Shown here piece by piece: positions 42,688-54,044 of a stretch of 64,000 nucleotides of DNA; positions within the stretch are counted from its first letter, which is position 1, and each line of letters begins with the position of its first letter. This DNA is from Lampris incognitus. Taxonomy: Eukaryota > Chordata > Actinopteri > Lampriformes > Lampridae. A program made the position numbers and the translations under genes. The stretch spans positions 104,827,947 through 104,891,946 of the forward strand of contig NC_079213.1 of NCBI RefSeq assembly GCF_029633865.1, in the 5' to 3' direction. A model generated the notes under the pieces. The model worked only from the letters and a program-made list of their open reading frames with translations. It was not told where the DNA came from and ran no database searches.

Positions 42688-43081
42688 TTTTCTAAATTTA
42701 TTTCTGATTTTTCCCTTTTTATCCCAATTTAGTGGCCAATTGATCCCTATTTTAATTCAAACACCCACCCTTGTACTGCATGCATTCGCCAACTGCATCT
42801 CCGGCCAGCAGTCTCGAAGGAGGTGCCTCCCCACTTTCGTGACAAGGCGACTCCGGGCTGAACCACTGCTTTTTCTGACACACTCAGAGACGCATCTGTG
42901 TGATGAACACAAGCCGACTCGGCACCCCTCCCGAAGACAGCGTTGCCAATTATTGCTGCTTCAACGAGTCCGGCCATAGTCGGATCTGATGAGACCGGGG
43001 CGCGAACCCCTGGTCCCCAGTGGGCAACTGCATCGACACAAAGCCGATGCTTAGACCGCTACACCACCGCGGACCCCTCTT
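42688..43081 (-). mobile_element. tRNA-derived SINE family D
   Basis: On the minus strand it starts with GTCCGCGGTGGTGTAGCGG (A box) and GGGTTCGCGCCCC (B box), continues for about 390 bp and ends TTGGCCACTAAATTGGGAT with an A/T tail. It is flanked by TGGCTTTT at 42680-42687 and 43082-43089. On either side the Rex1-like protein reads continuously (FADFSGF, then KKMQPHILIERL). Confidence 0.85.
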
Positions 43082-43867
43082 TGGCTTTTAAGAAGATGCA
43101 ACCTCACATTTTGATCGAGCGGCTTGCCTATTTTAATTTACCTGATCAACTTTTAATGTTGCTTTTAAACTTTTTAACAGACAGAATCCAGCAGGGTTTA
43201 GATAATGGAGTTATGTCCAATGTCCTGGTCTCAAACATGGGCTCACCCCAGGGTTGAAATTTTCCCCCCTACTTTTTATTTTGTATACAGACAGCTGCAG
43301 GTCTTCTAAAGAGGGTAGCTACCTGGTGAAATTCTCTGACGATACCGCACTTTTGTCTGTTCTTCAGGGCTCAGAGTCAGATCATGGCTGTGCCCTACCT
43401 GCCTTTGTTGATTGGTGCAACAATAACTTCCTTGACCTTAATGTGTCAAAAACTAAAAAACGTATCATTGATTTTAGGAGAAACCATGATAAACCCAAAG
43501 CTAGCACTATACATGGTGAGGATGTTCAAATTGTTGACACTTATAAGTACTTGGGAACTGTGTTCGACTCCCAGCTCAAGTTCGATGTGAACACAGATTC
43601 AATTGTCAAGTGTGGACAGCAAAGAATTCACTCACTGCAGAATCTTGACTCCTTTAATGTCTTTAACACCATCTCATGTATTTTCTACCAGTCATTTATT
43701 GAAAGTCTTAACTTTTTCCTTTATTTGTCAGTTTAATGGGTTGCCTGTGAAGGACAGGAATAGCCTAAACAGTATCGTTAAGGTCTGCTCCAAGATAGGT
43801 GGTGTCCAGCAGAGAGAGTTGTGCTCCCTCTGGGAGAAACTAGTGGCCCAGAAAGCAAAAGGAAATA
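43082..43867 (+). mobile_element. Rex1-like LINE, RT and C-terminal segment
   Basis: MQPHILIERLAYFNLPDQLL, FLTDRIQ and NMGSPQG, then after a shift FSPLLFILYTDSCRSS, YLVKFSDDTALLSVL (the FADD-type catalytic box, with both Asp kept), DLNVSKTKKRIIDFRRNHD and YKYLGTVFDSQLKFD. It is interrupted at 43867 by Tc1 copy 2. The family call (Rex1/Babar-like) is by recognition; LINE identity is firm. Confidence 0.82.
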
Positions 43868-45498
43868 CAGTGCATCCGGAAAGTATTCACACCCCTTCAC
43901 TTTCTCCACATTTTGTTATGTTACAGCCTTCTTCCAAAATGGATTAAATTCCTTTTTTTTCTCATCAATCTACATACAATACTCCATAATGACAAAAAAA
44001 GGTTTTTTAGAATTTTAGCAAATTTATTAAAAATAAAAAACTGAAATATTGCATATACATAAGTATTCACACCCTTTACTCAGTACTTGGTTGAGGCACC
44101 CTTGGCAGCGATTACCGCCTCAAGTCTTCTTGAGTATGAAGCTACAAGCTTGGCACACCTATATTTGGAATATTTCCCCCATTCTTCTCTGCAGATCCTC
44201 TCGAGCTCTGTAAGGTTAGATGGGGAGCGTCACTGCACAGCTATTTTCAGGTCTTCCCAGAGATGTTCAATGGGGTTCAAGTCTGGGCTCTGGCTGGGCC
44301 ACTCAAGGACATTCACAGACTTGTCCCGAAGCCACTCCTTCGTTGTCTTGGCTGTGTGCTTAGGGTCCTTGTCGTGTTGAAAGGTAAACCTTCGCCCCAG
44401 TCTGAGGTCCTGAGCGCTCTGGAGCAGGTTTTCATCAAGGATCTCTCTGTACATTGCTCCATTCATCTTTCCCTCGATCCTGACTAGTCTTCCAGTTCCT
44501 GCCGCTGAAAAACATCCCCACAGCATGATGCTGCCACCACCATGCTTCACTGTAGGGATGGTATTAGCAAGGTGATGAGAGGTGCCTGGTTTCCTCCAGA
44601 CGTGACATTTGGCATTCAGACCAAAGAGTTCAATCTTGGTTTCATCAGATCAGAGAATCTTGTTTCTCATGGTGTGAGAGTCGTTTAGGTGCTTTCTGGC
44701 AAACTCCAAGCGGGCTGTCATGTGCCTTTTACTGAGCAGAGGCTTCCGTCCGGCCACTCTACCATAAAGGCCTGATTGTTGGAGTGCTGCAGAGATGGTT
44801 CTCCTTCTGGAAGGTTCTCCCATCTCCACAGAGGAACGCTGGAGCTCTGTCAGAGTGACCATGGGGTTCTTGGTCACCTCCCTGACCAAGGCCCTTCTCC
44901 CCCGATTGCTCAGTTTGGCTGGGCGGCCAGCTCTAGGAAGAGTCCTGGTGGATCCAAACTTCTTCCATTTGCGAATGATGGAGACCACTGTGCTCATTGG
45001 GACCTTCAAAGCTGTAGAATTTTTTTTGTACCCTTCCCCAGATCTGTGCCTCGATACAATCCTGTCTCGGAGGTCCACAGGCAATTGCTTTGACTTCATG
45101 GCTTGGTTTCTGCTCTGACATGCACTGTCAACAGTGGGACCTTATATAGACAGGTGTGTGCCTTTCCAAATCATGTCCAATCAATTAAATTTACTACAGG
45201 TGGACTCCAATCAAGATGTAGAGACATCTCAAGGATGATCAGTGGAAACAGGATGAACCTGAGCTCAATTTTGAGTGTCATAGCAAAGGGTGTGAATACT
45301 TATGTACATGCAATATTTCAGTTTTTTATTTTTAATAAATTTGCAAAAATTTCTACAAAACCTTTTTTACTTTGTCATTATGGGGTATTGTGTGTAGATT
45401 GATGAGAAAGAAAATGAATTTAATCCATTTTGGATTAAGGCTGTAACATAACAAAATGTGGGGAAAGTGAAGGGGTGTGAATCTTTCCGGATGCACTG
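43868..45498 (-). mobile_element. Tc1/mariner-type transposon, copy 2
   Basis: 1631 bp bounded by TA (43866-43867 and 45499-45500), with CAGTGCATCCGGAAAG ends and about 210-bp inverted repeats that contain inner and outer AAGTATTCACACCC-type repeats. It is closely similar to copy 1 but inserted in the opposite direction, inside the Rex1-like LINE. Confidence 0.95.
44170..45099 (-). pseudogene. Tc1 transposase, broken (copy 2)
   Basis: Minus-strand frame 44650-45099 (149 codons) holds the whole DNA-binding half: KQLPVDLRDRIV, GYKKNSTALKVPMSTV, AGRPAKLSNRGRRALV and LQQSGLYGRVAGRKPLLSKR. It ends at a TGA in the position of Trp before SDETKIE, exactly as in copy 1. The catalytic half follows in the same frame (44230-44550 is its open part) with [12 protein letters not shown] and [14 protein letters not shown]. 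It ends at a second stop after KIAVQ, where copy 1 has CGA, so that stop is a CpG-type C-to-T change. Apart from those two stops the frame is continuous. Confidence 0.93.
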
Positions 45499-46013
45499 TA
45501 TTAGCCAATCTGACCACGTCCTGTCCAGTAAATTCACTGTAATGCCCTCAGGCTGGCACTATAAAGCGCCGCCTAGAAAACAAATTGCTATTCTAAGTCC
45601 TTAATTCCTTCTGCTATCAGACTGTTAAATGCCAAGAGTAGTCATTTTAAATGAATGCTTTATTTTGTTTTAAACTACAGTAGTTGGTTTACCTTGTTTG
45701 TTTTTCACATGGCTTGTAAGCCTGTACGTTCACTGAATGTTGCATTGGAATGTAACGTGCAATGCATCTTAGGATGCTCTATTTATTTATTTATTATTTT
45801 AACTTACGTGAATTTTTATCCTTCACCAAGTCCTCATGTGAATCTGCATGCATGGCCACACGAGGGTGACAGTGTGCATCTCTTGCCCTTGTACTGATCT
45901 GTCTATTGTCTCTGACATACTGCTGATTGCCACTTGCCTGAGTTTGTGTATGGTCTGGGTAGATTGGGGAACTGAATTGCCCTTTTGGGATAAATAAAGT
46001 CTGAATCTGAATC
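45499..46013 (+). mobile_element. Rex1-like LINE, 3' end
   Basis: Continues after the Tc1: SGWHYKAPPRK-like text near 45545-45580, then the 3' UTR (GATTGGGGAACTGAATTGCC), ending in a short repeated tail CTGAATCTGAATCT at about 46000-46013, after which the L2 element resumes. Confidence 0.78.
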
Positions 46014-46815
46014 TCCCCATTGCTAGAGCCACCATGGCTGTCTCCACTCAGGCTAACAGCCTTCGTGTTACCCTAGATGGTACCCTTTCCTTTTCCAGTC
46101 ATATAAACAATGTCTCCTGGATTGCCTTTTTCCATCTGCGAAACATCTCCAGACTACGCCCTGTTTTAACACAACACTCCACGGAAATCTTAGTCAATGC
46201 TTTGGTCAGAGCATGCATTGACTGCTGCAATGTGATCCTGGCAGTCATCCCCATCAAACTTTTCATTGACTTCAACTCATCCAAAATTCTGCAGCACGGA
46301 TTATTACATGTTCAAAGTCCACTGACCATATCTCTTCCCTGCTGATACAATTACCTTGGCTTCCTGTGTCACAGCAGATTAATTTTAAAATTTTATTATT
46401 AACATTAAAAGCTCTTCATAATCTATCCCCTGCTTATCTCACAGACCTCCTTCAGACTTACACTCCATCTCGCTCCCTGTGGTCTTCACCAGCAGGTCTA
46501 TTGGCACTACCAGCCATAAACCTCAGCACAATGGGTACCAGGGCTTTCTCCTATGCTGCACCCAAACTCTGTAACACCATTCCCTGTCACATCCACTTAC
46601 TGGACTGCGTTACAGAATTCAAAACTGCTCATAAAACCCACCTTCTTAAACTAGCATACATTAACAGCATCAAATTTTTTTTTTACTCCTGCTGATGTAT
46701 GCTCCATTGCTTGTGTGTTTTATTGTTGATTGCATTAATGTTTTACTGCTTTATTTTAGTGTATTTGATGTAAGGTGACCTTGAGTGTTACGAAAGGTAC
46801 CTTTAAACATGTTTT
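46014..46815 (+). mobile_element. L2-type LINE, C-terminal and 3' part (continuation)
   Basis: Resumes in the domain where 42112 broke off: SLRVTLDGTLSFSSHINNV, FHLRNISRLRPVLTQHSTEI, then LPVSQQINFKILLLTLKALH, LSPAYLTDLLQTYTPSRSL and LCNTIPCHIHLLD. A short 3' UTR ends in ATTATTATT at about 46815. The frames 46034-46345 and 46366-46695 are pieces of this, separated by a stop at 46343. Confidence 0.88.
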
Positions 46816-46829
46816 ATTATTATTGATTA

Positions 46830-47020
46830 TTCTTATAGTGTCACATGCGCACACGGAAGGTGTCATACAGAGTGAATGTCCATGTCTTAAAAATATGAAT
46901 ATGACCGTGTGTGTATGTCTGTAAATGGTATGTGAAGATTTTATATATACATATTTTATGTATACGTATATATGGAATATTTGTCTCCCTGCTCATATTC
47001 AAAAACATCCCTATCATATT

Positions 47021-47074
<54 letters not shown>

Positions 47075-47349
47075 AATATACTGTGTCAAGTGGTGTGATT
47101 TCCACCAGGCAGGACATAATCCTGAGACACTTGTCTCTCTTTGACACATAAAACTGCACAGCTTTCCTGGAAGGCCTGACCATCGGTCGGGGGGGCAGCG
47201 TATGGTGATACCACAGGTGCTACCTCTGGCTATATCAGTACTGAATACCTCGCTGTCTCTCACACACATACACACACACACACACATCAGTCTGTCTGAA
47301 GACTGATGTCATGGTTCTCTTTCTGGAAGGTTATTTGAATGGCATGTGT

Positions 47350-47390
<41 letters not shown>

Positions 47391-47970
47391 TTTTGCAGTG
47401 GGCCTTTACCACCTGCCTGTATGCAGAATGGACAGTGGAAGACAGCCAGATTGGATGTCAAAGAGGCGCTATGTGGTCTAATAAATAGCTGCACTGAGAT
47501 AAAACTATAAATGTGCATGTGGGACAGAGCTAACAGGCTAGCCGTGCTGCCAGTCGCCCCTCAACATTACAAACTATCATCTCAACAGCTCCAAAGGTAC
47601 CGACTCAAATCACTGCTTACTGAAGTAATCACCCTGCAGGACTCTAGCAGGACTCTGGCTTAAAGTCCAAAAGAAGTTTTGAATATATATAAAAAAACAT
47701 ATATATATATATATATATATACCAAAATTTCAAAAAGTTTAATACGTCTAAAAATCTCACGAAGTAGCTTTAATTTTAAAGTTCAAACATAGTTGTCATG
47801 TTAAAGTACATGAAGACGGAGCGTGTTAGCGTGGCTTCAGATAAAATCAATGCAGTTTGGATCTGTGTTGTCTATTCATTGATTACGAGACACTGATAAC
47901 CTGGTGGGGTTGCATACTTATCAACAAATCCTGACAATTGTCGTTGAGTTGCACAATCTTATATAGATAT
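46830..47970. repeat. microsatellite-rich stretch without genes
   Basis: (CA)n at 47024-47072 and 47262-47286, (GT)n at 47352-47388 and (AT)n at about 47695-47721. Reading frames here are repeat translations. The remainder is unassigned. Confidence 0.75.
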
Positions 47971-47971
47971 A

Positions 47972-48190
47972 GCATCAACGGGATCGCCGGATCGAATCCC
48001 CGTGATACCTTCGGCTTGGTCGGGCGTCCCCACAGACACAATTGGCCGTGTCTGCGGGTGGGAAGTCGGATAGCGCCTCCTCTGGTCAGTCGGGGGGCTC
48101 CCCGGGTCGGCAAAGAGGGGGGTGGAGCAGCGACCAGGACGGCTCGGGGTAATTGGCCAAATACAATTGGGGAGAAAAGGGGGGGGGGTA
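47972..48190 (+). mobile_element. SINE family A, copy 3 (internally deleted)
   Basis: Has GCCGGATCGAATCCCCGTG (B-box region), ACAATTGGCCGTGTCTGCGG and the end GGGTAATTGG, then CAATTGGGGAGAAAAGG. It lacks about 200 bp of the body and the start of the head. Confidence 0.85.
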
Positions 48191-48194
48191 GAGC

Positions 48195-48795
48195 ATAAAG
48201 ACTGTTTGATAAAGGGATTAATTATAAGTTTGTGACCAGGGACAACTAGGCCTTTGCTGTTGGCCTTCGAGTTCAGTCTCATAGACTGATGTTTTTATAA
48301 CCCTGTGTTTTTATTTATTCCTTGTTTTATTTGCATTTTACTTTTTTGCTTTGTTTTCATTTTTTTACCCGATGTTTTATTGTCAATTAGCCATATTTCT
48401 AATATTTTTAAAGTGCTTTGTCACTGTTTTTGGAAAGGGATACTGTGCACAGATGAAAGTTATGGATACTATCATCACCTTCGTATGAATTAATGGATTC
48501 CTACAGCCAATCTGTACACATTGCAGGCTGTATGATCTGGTGAAATAAGAACAACCAAAGACAAGTAGTCAGAGTGAAGTGTTAATGACCATGGAGCAGT
48601 GAGCGCTCCTGTTCCCCTGCTGTGAGTAAGGTGTTAATGGTTCAAACCCGACTTGGTGGCTCCCACACCTCCACTGCCCACCCCCCATTATGGGGTGATC
48701 CAGATCCTGTGTGGTACGGGCAGGATTGTGGACAGGAGTAGGATTTATTTGCATCTGCATTGACACAGACACGTTTGGTTTTTTTTCTGTACTTG
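48195..48795. other. unassigned stretch
   Basis: T-rich sequence at 48300-48430 (ending AAAGTGCTTTGTCACTG) may be a decayed LINE tail; otherwise nothing recognised. Confidence 0.3.
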
Positions 48796-48799
48796 TCAG

Positions 48800-49060
48800 G
48801 ACCCCTCATTGAGTATTAATTCTCTACCTTAACCATCAGAACTATACGTGTAACCCCTATCCTAACCGTAACCTGATCCTAGTTCTTCTAAGCTTAACCT
48901 GATCCTACTTCTTCTAACCTTAACCTGATCCTAGTTCTTCTAACCTTAACCTGATCCTAGTTATAACCTGAACCCTGAACCCAAGTCCTAGCCCTAAAAT
49001 AGACCCTTTAAAAAGTGAGGACTGGCCAAAATGTCCTCACTTTGCAAAAATGTCCTCACT
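48800..49060. repeat. degenerate telomere-like interspersed repeat, second copy
   Basis: AGGACCCCTCATTGA, repeated CTTAACCTGATCCTA units of about 29 bp (three to four copies, about 48890-48965), AAGTCCTAGCCCTAAAATAG, then AAAATGTCCTCACTTTG. The framing blocks match 17165-17340. Confidence 0.7.
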
Positions 49061-49085
49061 CTGATGGTTAAAAACTCAAAGTGGT

Positions 49086-49088
<3 letters not shown>

Positions 49089-49124
<36 letters not shown>
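49089..49124. repeat. (CA)n microsatellite
   Basis: About 18 CA units immediately after the telomere-like repeat, the same order as at 17150-17490. Confidence 0.95.
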
Positions 49125-49126
<2 letters not shown>

Positions 49127-49599
49127 TGACAGTCACCAGCTGATTGAATGCACTAGCATGATCTGAGCCAATATTCAGTCCTGAGTACATTTTATCTTCC
49201 CTCCTGGTCGGTTTTTGGAAACGCTGTGCTTCAGAGAGACATTGAGAGATACTAGCTAGCGACTGTTTGCTGTTTTGGTCAAATAAATATTTTACAATTT
49301 GCTAACAGTCTGTAAGTAGTTAAACTTGTGTGGCATTGGACTAGAAATTCATTTTGCATGGGATGTTGCTCACAACACTAGTTGATTTGGTTTGGAAGTT
49401 AACTTTCGGAACAGACGAAGGATATAACTCGTGAATGAGGCTGAACGATGCAAACGCTGAAAATCAAAACTGCATGAAAATGGCCTTACCTTTCGATAGA
49501 ACACTGTACTTTACACAGAGGATTAAAAGAGAATAGAATAGAGGACAAATGAAGAAGGGAGGGTTAGGTGGAATAGAGAAGAGAAGGAGAGGAAGTTTT

Positions 49600-49747
49600 T
49601 GTGTGTATGTGTGTATATCTTATATTGTGTTTGCCTGTGTCTGTCTTGCACTGATTGGTGAAGCCACAGCCCTCATTTCATTTTTAACATGTGCCTGCAC
49701 ATTGTTTTTAATGACAATAAAATTGAATTGAATTGAATTGAATTGAA
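49600..49747 (+). repeat. LINE 3' tail with (GAATT)n
   Basis: Ends TGACAATAAAATTGAATTGA with GAATT repeated four to five times, typical of Rex/L2-type 3' ends in fish. No coding part remains. Confidence 0.6.
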
Positions 49748-49978
49748 AGAAGGGAGAAAAGGGAGGTTATGGGGAATTGAAGTTACATAAGGGATAGAAA
49801 AGGAGGTTGGCGCAGGAGGGAGGAGAGGAAGTGTGGTGAGAGGAGGAGAGGAAAGGATGGATAGATGGCAGGATGAGTGTATAAATGAACGATACAAAGT
49901 TTCTCCACTTTTCTGAAGAATTTGTCTGGGTGTAAAAGAATACCTCCCTCAGTAAAACTTTTCCGTGCTTTGGCAATA

Positions 49979-50312
49979 GATGGGCGACATGTAAAATATT
50001 GTTATCACGATAATCAGTGAATTTTACACCATATCGATATTTATCACGATATCAGCTTACATGTGTGAAAACACTATCTCACAGCAGTTCATCATGTAAT
50101 ATAAAGTATAATGTTAAGACAAAACTAGTTTTCAAATAATGCTCCCTCAAACATTACAGACTTAATTTTGCGAAAAATTTTAGGTCATAGATTCTCGTTA
50201 TCATCAGTTTAGACATCGAAATTGTGCATCGCGGTATGATGATGGAAGAATTTCATTCTGACACAATACCGTTGAAAGGCGATTAATGATGATATTGAAT
50301 TACTGCCCAGCT
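49979..50312. mobile_element. decayed hAT-like MITE
   Basis: The left end GATGGGCGACATG and right end TACTGCCCAGCTG are weakly inverted. Inside are TATCGATATTTATCACGATA-type words common in a fish non-autonomous hAT family. Decayed; boundaries approximate. Confidence 0.4.
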
Positions 50313-50319
50313 GTATTTG

Positions 50320-52440
50320 GCAGAAGTTCACTGTCCGGACAAAGACGTGGTTCACTTTTGCAAAGACGGAAGCTATCACAAAATATCCCTACAGAACATT
50401 AACGTGGACCTCACAGGAAGCAGACAAGAAGTAGCAGGATTAGTCTTCAGTCAGTCTCGGTTAAAACAAGCACATGCGTCCCCGGTGGTTTTCATATCTG
50501 TCATGTGTGGTTGTAGTACAAAGGCATCGCCCCCCAGCTGTGGTTGGGCACAACATCATCAGTGTCAATATTGGTAGGAAATGGAAGGCATCCCGGCACA
50601 CACATAACACTATCAGAACCAGTGTTTCAGAAGGTATTCGCTATGGAAAAGTTAGTTGCTTATGGGATTGAAGACAATGGTAGTACACAGCAGAAACAGG
50701 ACTGGAGGCATACTCTCATATCAATACTGTCAGCCAAAATATGTCAAAGTCTTCCCTCTCCAATCTCTGCTGCAGCAAATCCAGCTCAGATTACATGATA
50801 AAATATTGGAATTACTTTTTTTTCACTTCAAGTCCTTTGTCCTATGTTCCATCATCAACCTCTTTAGCTTACCTTGTTTGCACCGTGGTCAAAAAGTTTC
50901 CTGGCTCAGGCGTTGGCCATGTTTTTTTAATCCCATTGCTGGATGAGACGTGGGATAGAGTGTCTGCAGATTAAAAATGACGGGAAACAAGTTAAGAAAA
51001 AAACGCTTTCCGTCAGTCATGCAAGCAGGTAGTCGGCCAATCAGCCACTGTGAATGTTTGCCTCCATCCTATTGCCTGAGCCTGTATGAGAGCTGGATTG
51101 TTGGGTTCACAGTAATGTTAACATCCTCTGTTATATCTCAGCGCTCTGCATGCCTCACATGCCCAACACGGCTCTGCACCGGCTGCAGACTGACAGACAG
51201 CCGCAGTAAACGCACAGCCACACACTGGCCCCCACCGCATCGGCTAATAATTAGTTGATAATGATGGGCGTCTGTGTTGGGGAGTTTGGGCCAGGAGGCG
51301 GGCCAAGTTTGGATGGATTCATATATGAGATGAGAGCGAGAGAGAGAGAGTAAATGAGTGCGAAGGAGAGGTGGGAGAGATGATGATTGTAAAAAAAACC
51401 ACACAAAAAAAACCAAAGTATGTGTTTTACACCCCATTTACCTCAAACAAGACGAGCCCGCCCTGCTACATCTGATATTCACAATAAGAACAATCGAAGC
51501 AGAGGTAGAAATGGCATTCAAGCAAAGGTACCAAGATGGAAGTCTCTACTGTGTAAAAAGAATAAAGCTGTCCGATTTAAAGATTGCCAAACACAACCTG
51601 GACAAAGATGTTGAAAGATGCACTGACCCTGAAATGGTTATCGACATCTGGATGCAGTCATGATGCTACCAGACCACAGGAGAGGCGGCACCATTCACTC
51701 ATAGCGCCACGTGTATGTAGGAGTAGCAGGCCATTGTAGTTATGAAAGAGGCCTCTTCCTTCACTGTTACACCAATTTCTGTCCAATACACACACTCATC
51801 CCCCGCATATGCTGCTAATACATGTTTAGCTGTTCTAAGTTAATGTTTTGAAAAAGACAAAAGTTTCTGAAGGTATTTGGGATGCATCACACAGATTACA
51901 CAGCGCCACATGCAGCAGTGCAACTGTTTTATACGGTGGAAAACAAACTACTTACCTTTATCCAGCTAATGTAAGTACAGTTACTATGATGATAATTTGG
52001 TTACTAAACGTGTTTACTCCACTACATTTGAAGGAAACATACAAATTTTATCTCATTAATTCAGCACTCATCAATTTCTTTAAAAATTTTATACCAAAAC
52101 GTTTTATTTATCAAAATCTTTTTTTTTTCACTTTGAGACTTACTGGATGGAAATTTGGAGGAAGCATTCAGAGAGCACATATCCAATACGATGATATATA
52201 ACACATTTTTTTCCAAGTTCTGCTTTCATTTGAATTTTTGATCTGTAAACATTGTTTTCCCCTCGACCATGAGAGCAGCAATAAGCGGTTAAGAGAATGA
52301 ATGGATGGGCATTGTTTTTTTGACGTCCATAACAGTAAGCTTTATTGCCCTCTAGAGGTTAGAAGGGTAAATTACACAGCCAGGAGACTCCTTCCTACCT
52401 CACTGTCTATGACAGGTGAGTGTCTCCTTTACTGGTATGA
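50320..52440. other. unassigned stretch
   Basis: Several short frames (for example 51358-51663 and 50317-50577) lack recognisable motifs and neighbours. A GAGAGAGAG tract is at about 51336-51350. I cannot support a gene. Confidence 0.3.
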
Positions 52441-52465
52441 GCCAATGATCGTACTTCCTCTAAAC

Positions 52466-52626
52466 CGGTGGTTCTCAATCAGGTCCTTAGGTACTACCAC
52501 CACCTGTTGTTTCAGTTCATCTATTCTCCAATCAGGGAGGTTTCACGCCTGGAGCAACGGGTGATGATTACCTGCTAGAATAGCAAACCAGCAGGTGGTA
52601 CCTGAGGACCTGATTGAGAACAACTG
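52466..52626. mobile_element. hAT-type MITE
   Basis: About 160 bp with inverted ends of about 40 bp: GGTTCTCAATCAGGTCCT at the left and AGGACCTGATTGAGAAC at the right. CxGTGGTTCTCAA is the usual start of a group of hAT elements. TCTAAA flanks both sides (52459-52464, 52628-52633), consistent with an eroded 8-bp duplication. No coding capacity. Confidence 0.78.
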
Positions 52627-52682
52627 GTCTAAAGTAATGCTCAAACTGCGCTCTACCCACAACATGGGCCACTCGGGATTTA

Positions 52683-54033
52683 GGCCCCGTTTAGACTGCA
52701 AGCAAATCCGATTTGTTTCTCAAATCGGGTCTTTAGGACTGACTGTCCAGTCTGTTATTTGCAAGTGATCGGATCAGATTTGGCTTTGTTCAGACTGCAG
52801 CCACATCGTCGACCGATCTGCAGTGGTTGCTGTGGTAACAACGTAGGCGTGGGTATGTTGCACATGTGTTGTGTGACGTAATATGCTGGCGACATCTGTG
52901 CAGACACACAACAATGAAACACCATGGAGATATGTCATCTCAACCTTCGGGTACTGTCAAGTCGCGGTGCAGAACTTCTCCATCGCACCAGACAATATCA
53001 GCGACAGAGGAGGCTGGTATATACCACAATGTTCCATGCTGCAGTCACGGCAGGCGTCACTAGACAGTGCGAGGTGTGATGCAACCTGAAAAGTGTTGGC
53101 TGGTGGGAAAATGTAGTCCTCATGACATTTGATGATGACAAGTGGCTTGCCACCTTCAGAATGCGCCGGGGAACATTTGATATAATCTGGGACCGCCTAC
53201 GACCCAGTCTCGTATGACAAGACACGCAGCTCAGGCAGGCAATATGTGTGGAGAAGCGGGTCGCAGTTGCCCTGTATTGGCTAGCCACCGGGTCAGGATA
53301 CCGAACCGTTGCACATATCTTTGGGATGGGAAAAGCGACTGTGTGCGTGATTGTGCATGAAGTTTGTACCGCTTTGTCTGCACTGCGAAACGAGTACTTC
53401 AGGTTTCCAGTGGGCGATCGCCTGCAAAGCATCATTTGTGGCTTTAAAACAAGGTGTCTATTTCTTGAATATATTAATATTAGCACCACCTATATTATGG
53501 TCATAGTCACATAAACATGAACTGGTTAGTTGTGAACCTAGGAACTGAAATAAGGAATTGATTAGAACTGATAAGACACTGTAAGGACAAGTGATAACAA
53601 GAGCCCAATGTACCTGTACTTGCACTGGTTATATATGGCGAAATAAACTTCCTCTTCTATTCTAGGTGGGATTTTCTTCGGCTGTCCGGGGACTATTGTT
53701 CTCAATTTTTTAGGTCGTCTTCCTTCTCGTTGCATGTGGGTTTGAACTTCCGCGCTCAGAATCTGACGTTAACATGTGTTGTGTCGCGTTGCGTTGCAAG
53801 TGACGTAATGGACAGTTTGAAATCCGATTTGAGTGGCTGGAGCATCCAGACTGAGACAGCTTTAGAAATCGGATTTTAATCAGATATGAAACCACCTCCA
53901 AATGTGACTCAAATCTGATTTGCAAAGATCAGATTCCAATGTGTTTTTTTTCTGTTCAGACTACATAAAAGAAATCAGATTCCAATCTGGATTTGCCAAA
54001 AATCAGATTCGGGCTGCCAGTCTAAACGGGGTC
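52683..54033 (+). mobile_element. PIF/Harbinger-type transposon, internally deleted
   Basis: 1351 bp with inverted ends (GGCCCCGTTTAGACTG and CAGTCTAAACGGGGTC) and a TTA duplication on each side (52680-52682, 54034-54036), the 3-bp target typical of PIF/Harbinger. Both subterminal regions are crowded with AAATCxGATTT-like words. It holds only the first half of a transposase. Confidence 0.92.
53101..53514 (+). pseudogene. Harbinger transposase N-terminal half
   Basis: One frame from 53101 reads WWENVVLMTFDDDKWLATFR, RRGTFDIIWDRLRP and then a TGA at 53215-53217 (CGA in the expected Arg position). It continues from 53248: KRVAVALYWLATGSGYRTVA, FGMGKATVCVIVHEVCTAL and FRFPVGDRL. This is the HTH-bearing half of a HARBI1-like DDE transposase. 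The DDE catalytic part is absent, so the element cannot move by itself. Confidence 0.85.
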
Positions 54034-54044
54034 TTAGTGTTCCT

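Noticed and set aside
46034-46695. two host-like genes of 103 and 109 codons
   Set aside because: Both are pieces of the C-terminal end of the L2 LINE ORF2.
51358-51663. 101-codon frame ending in a charged segment
   Set aside because: No recognisable domain, splice context, repeat relationship or neighbour; not supportable as a gene.
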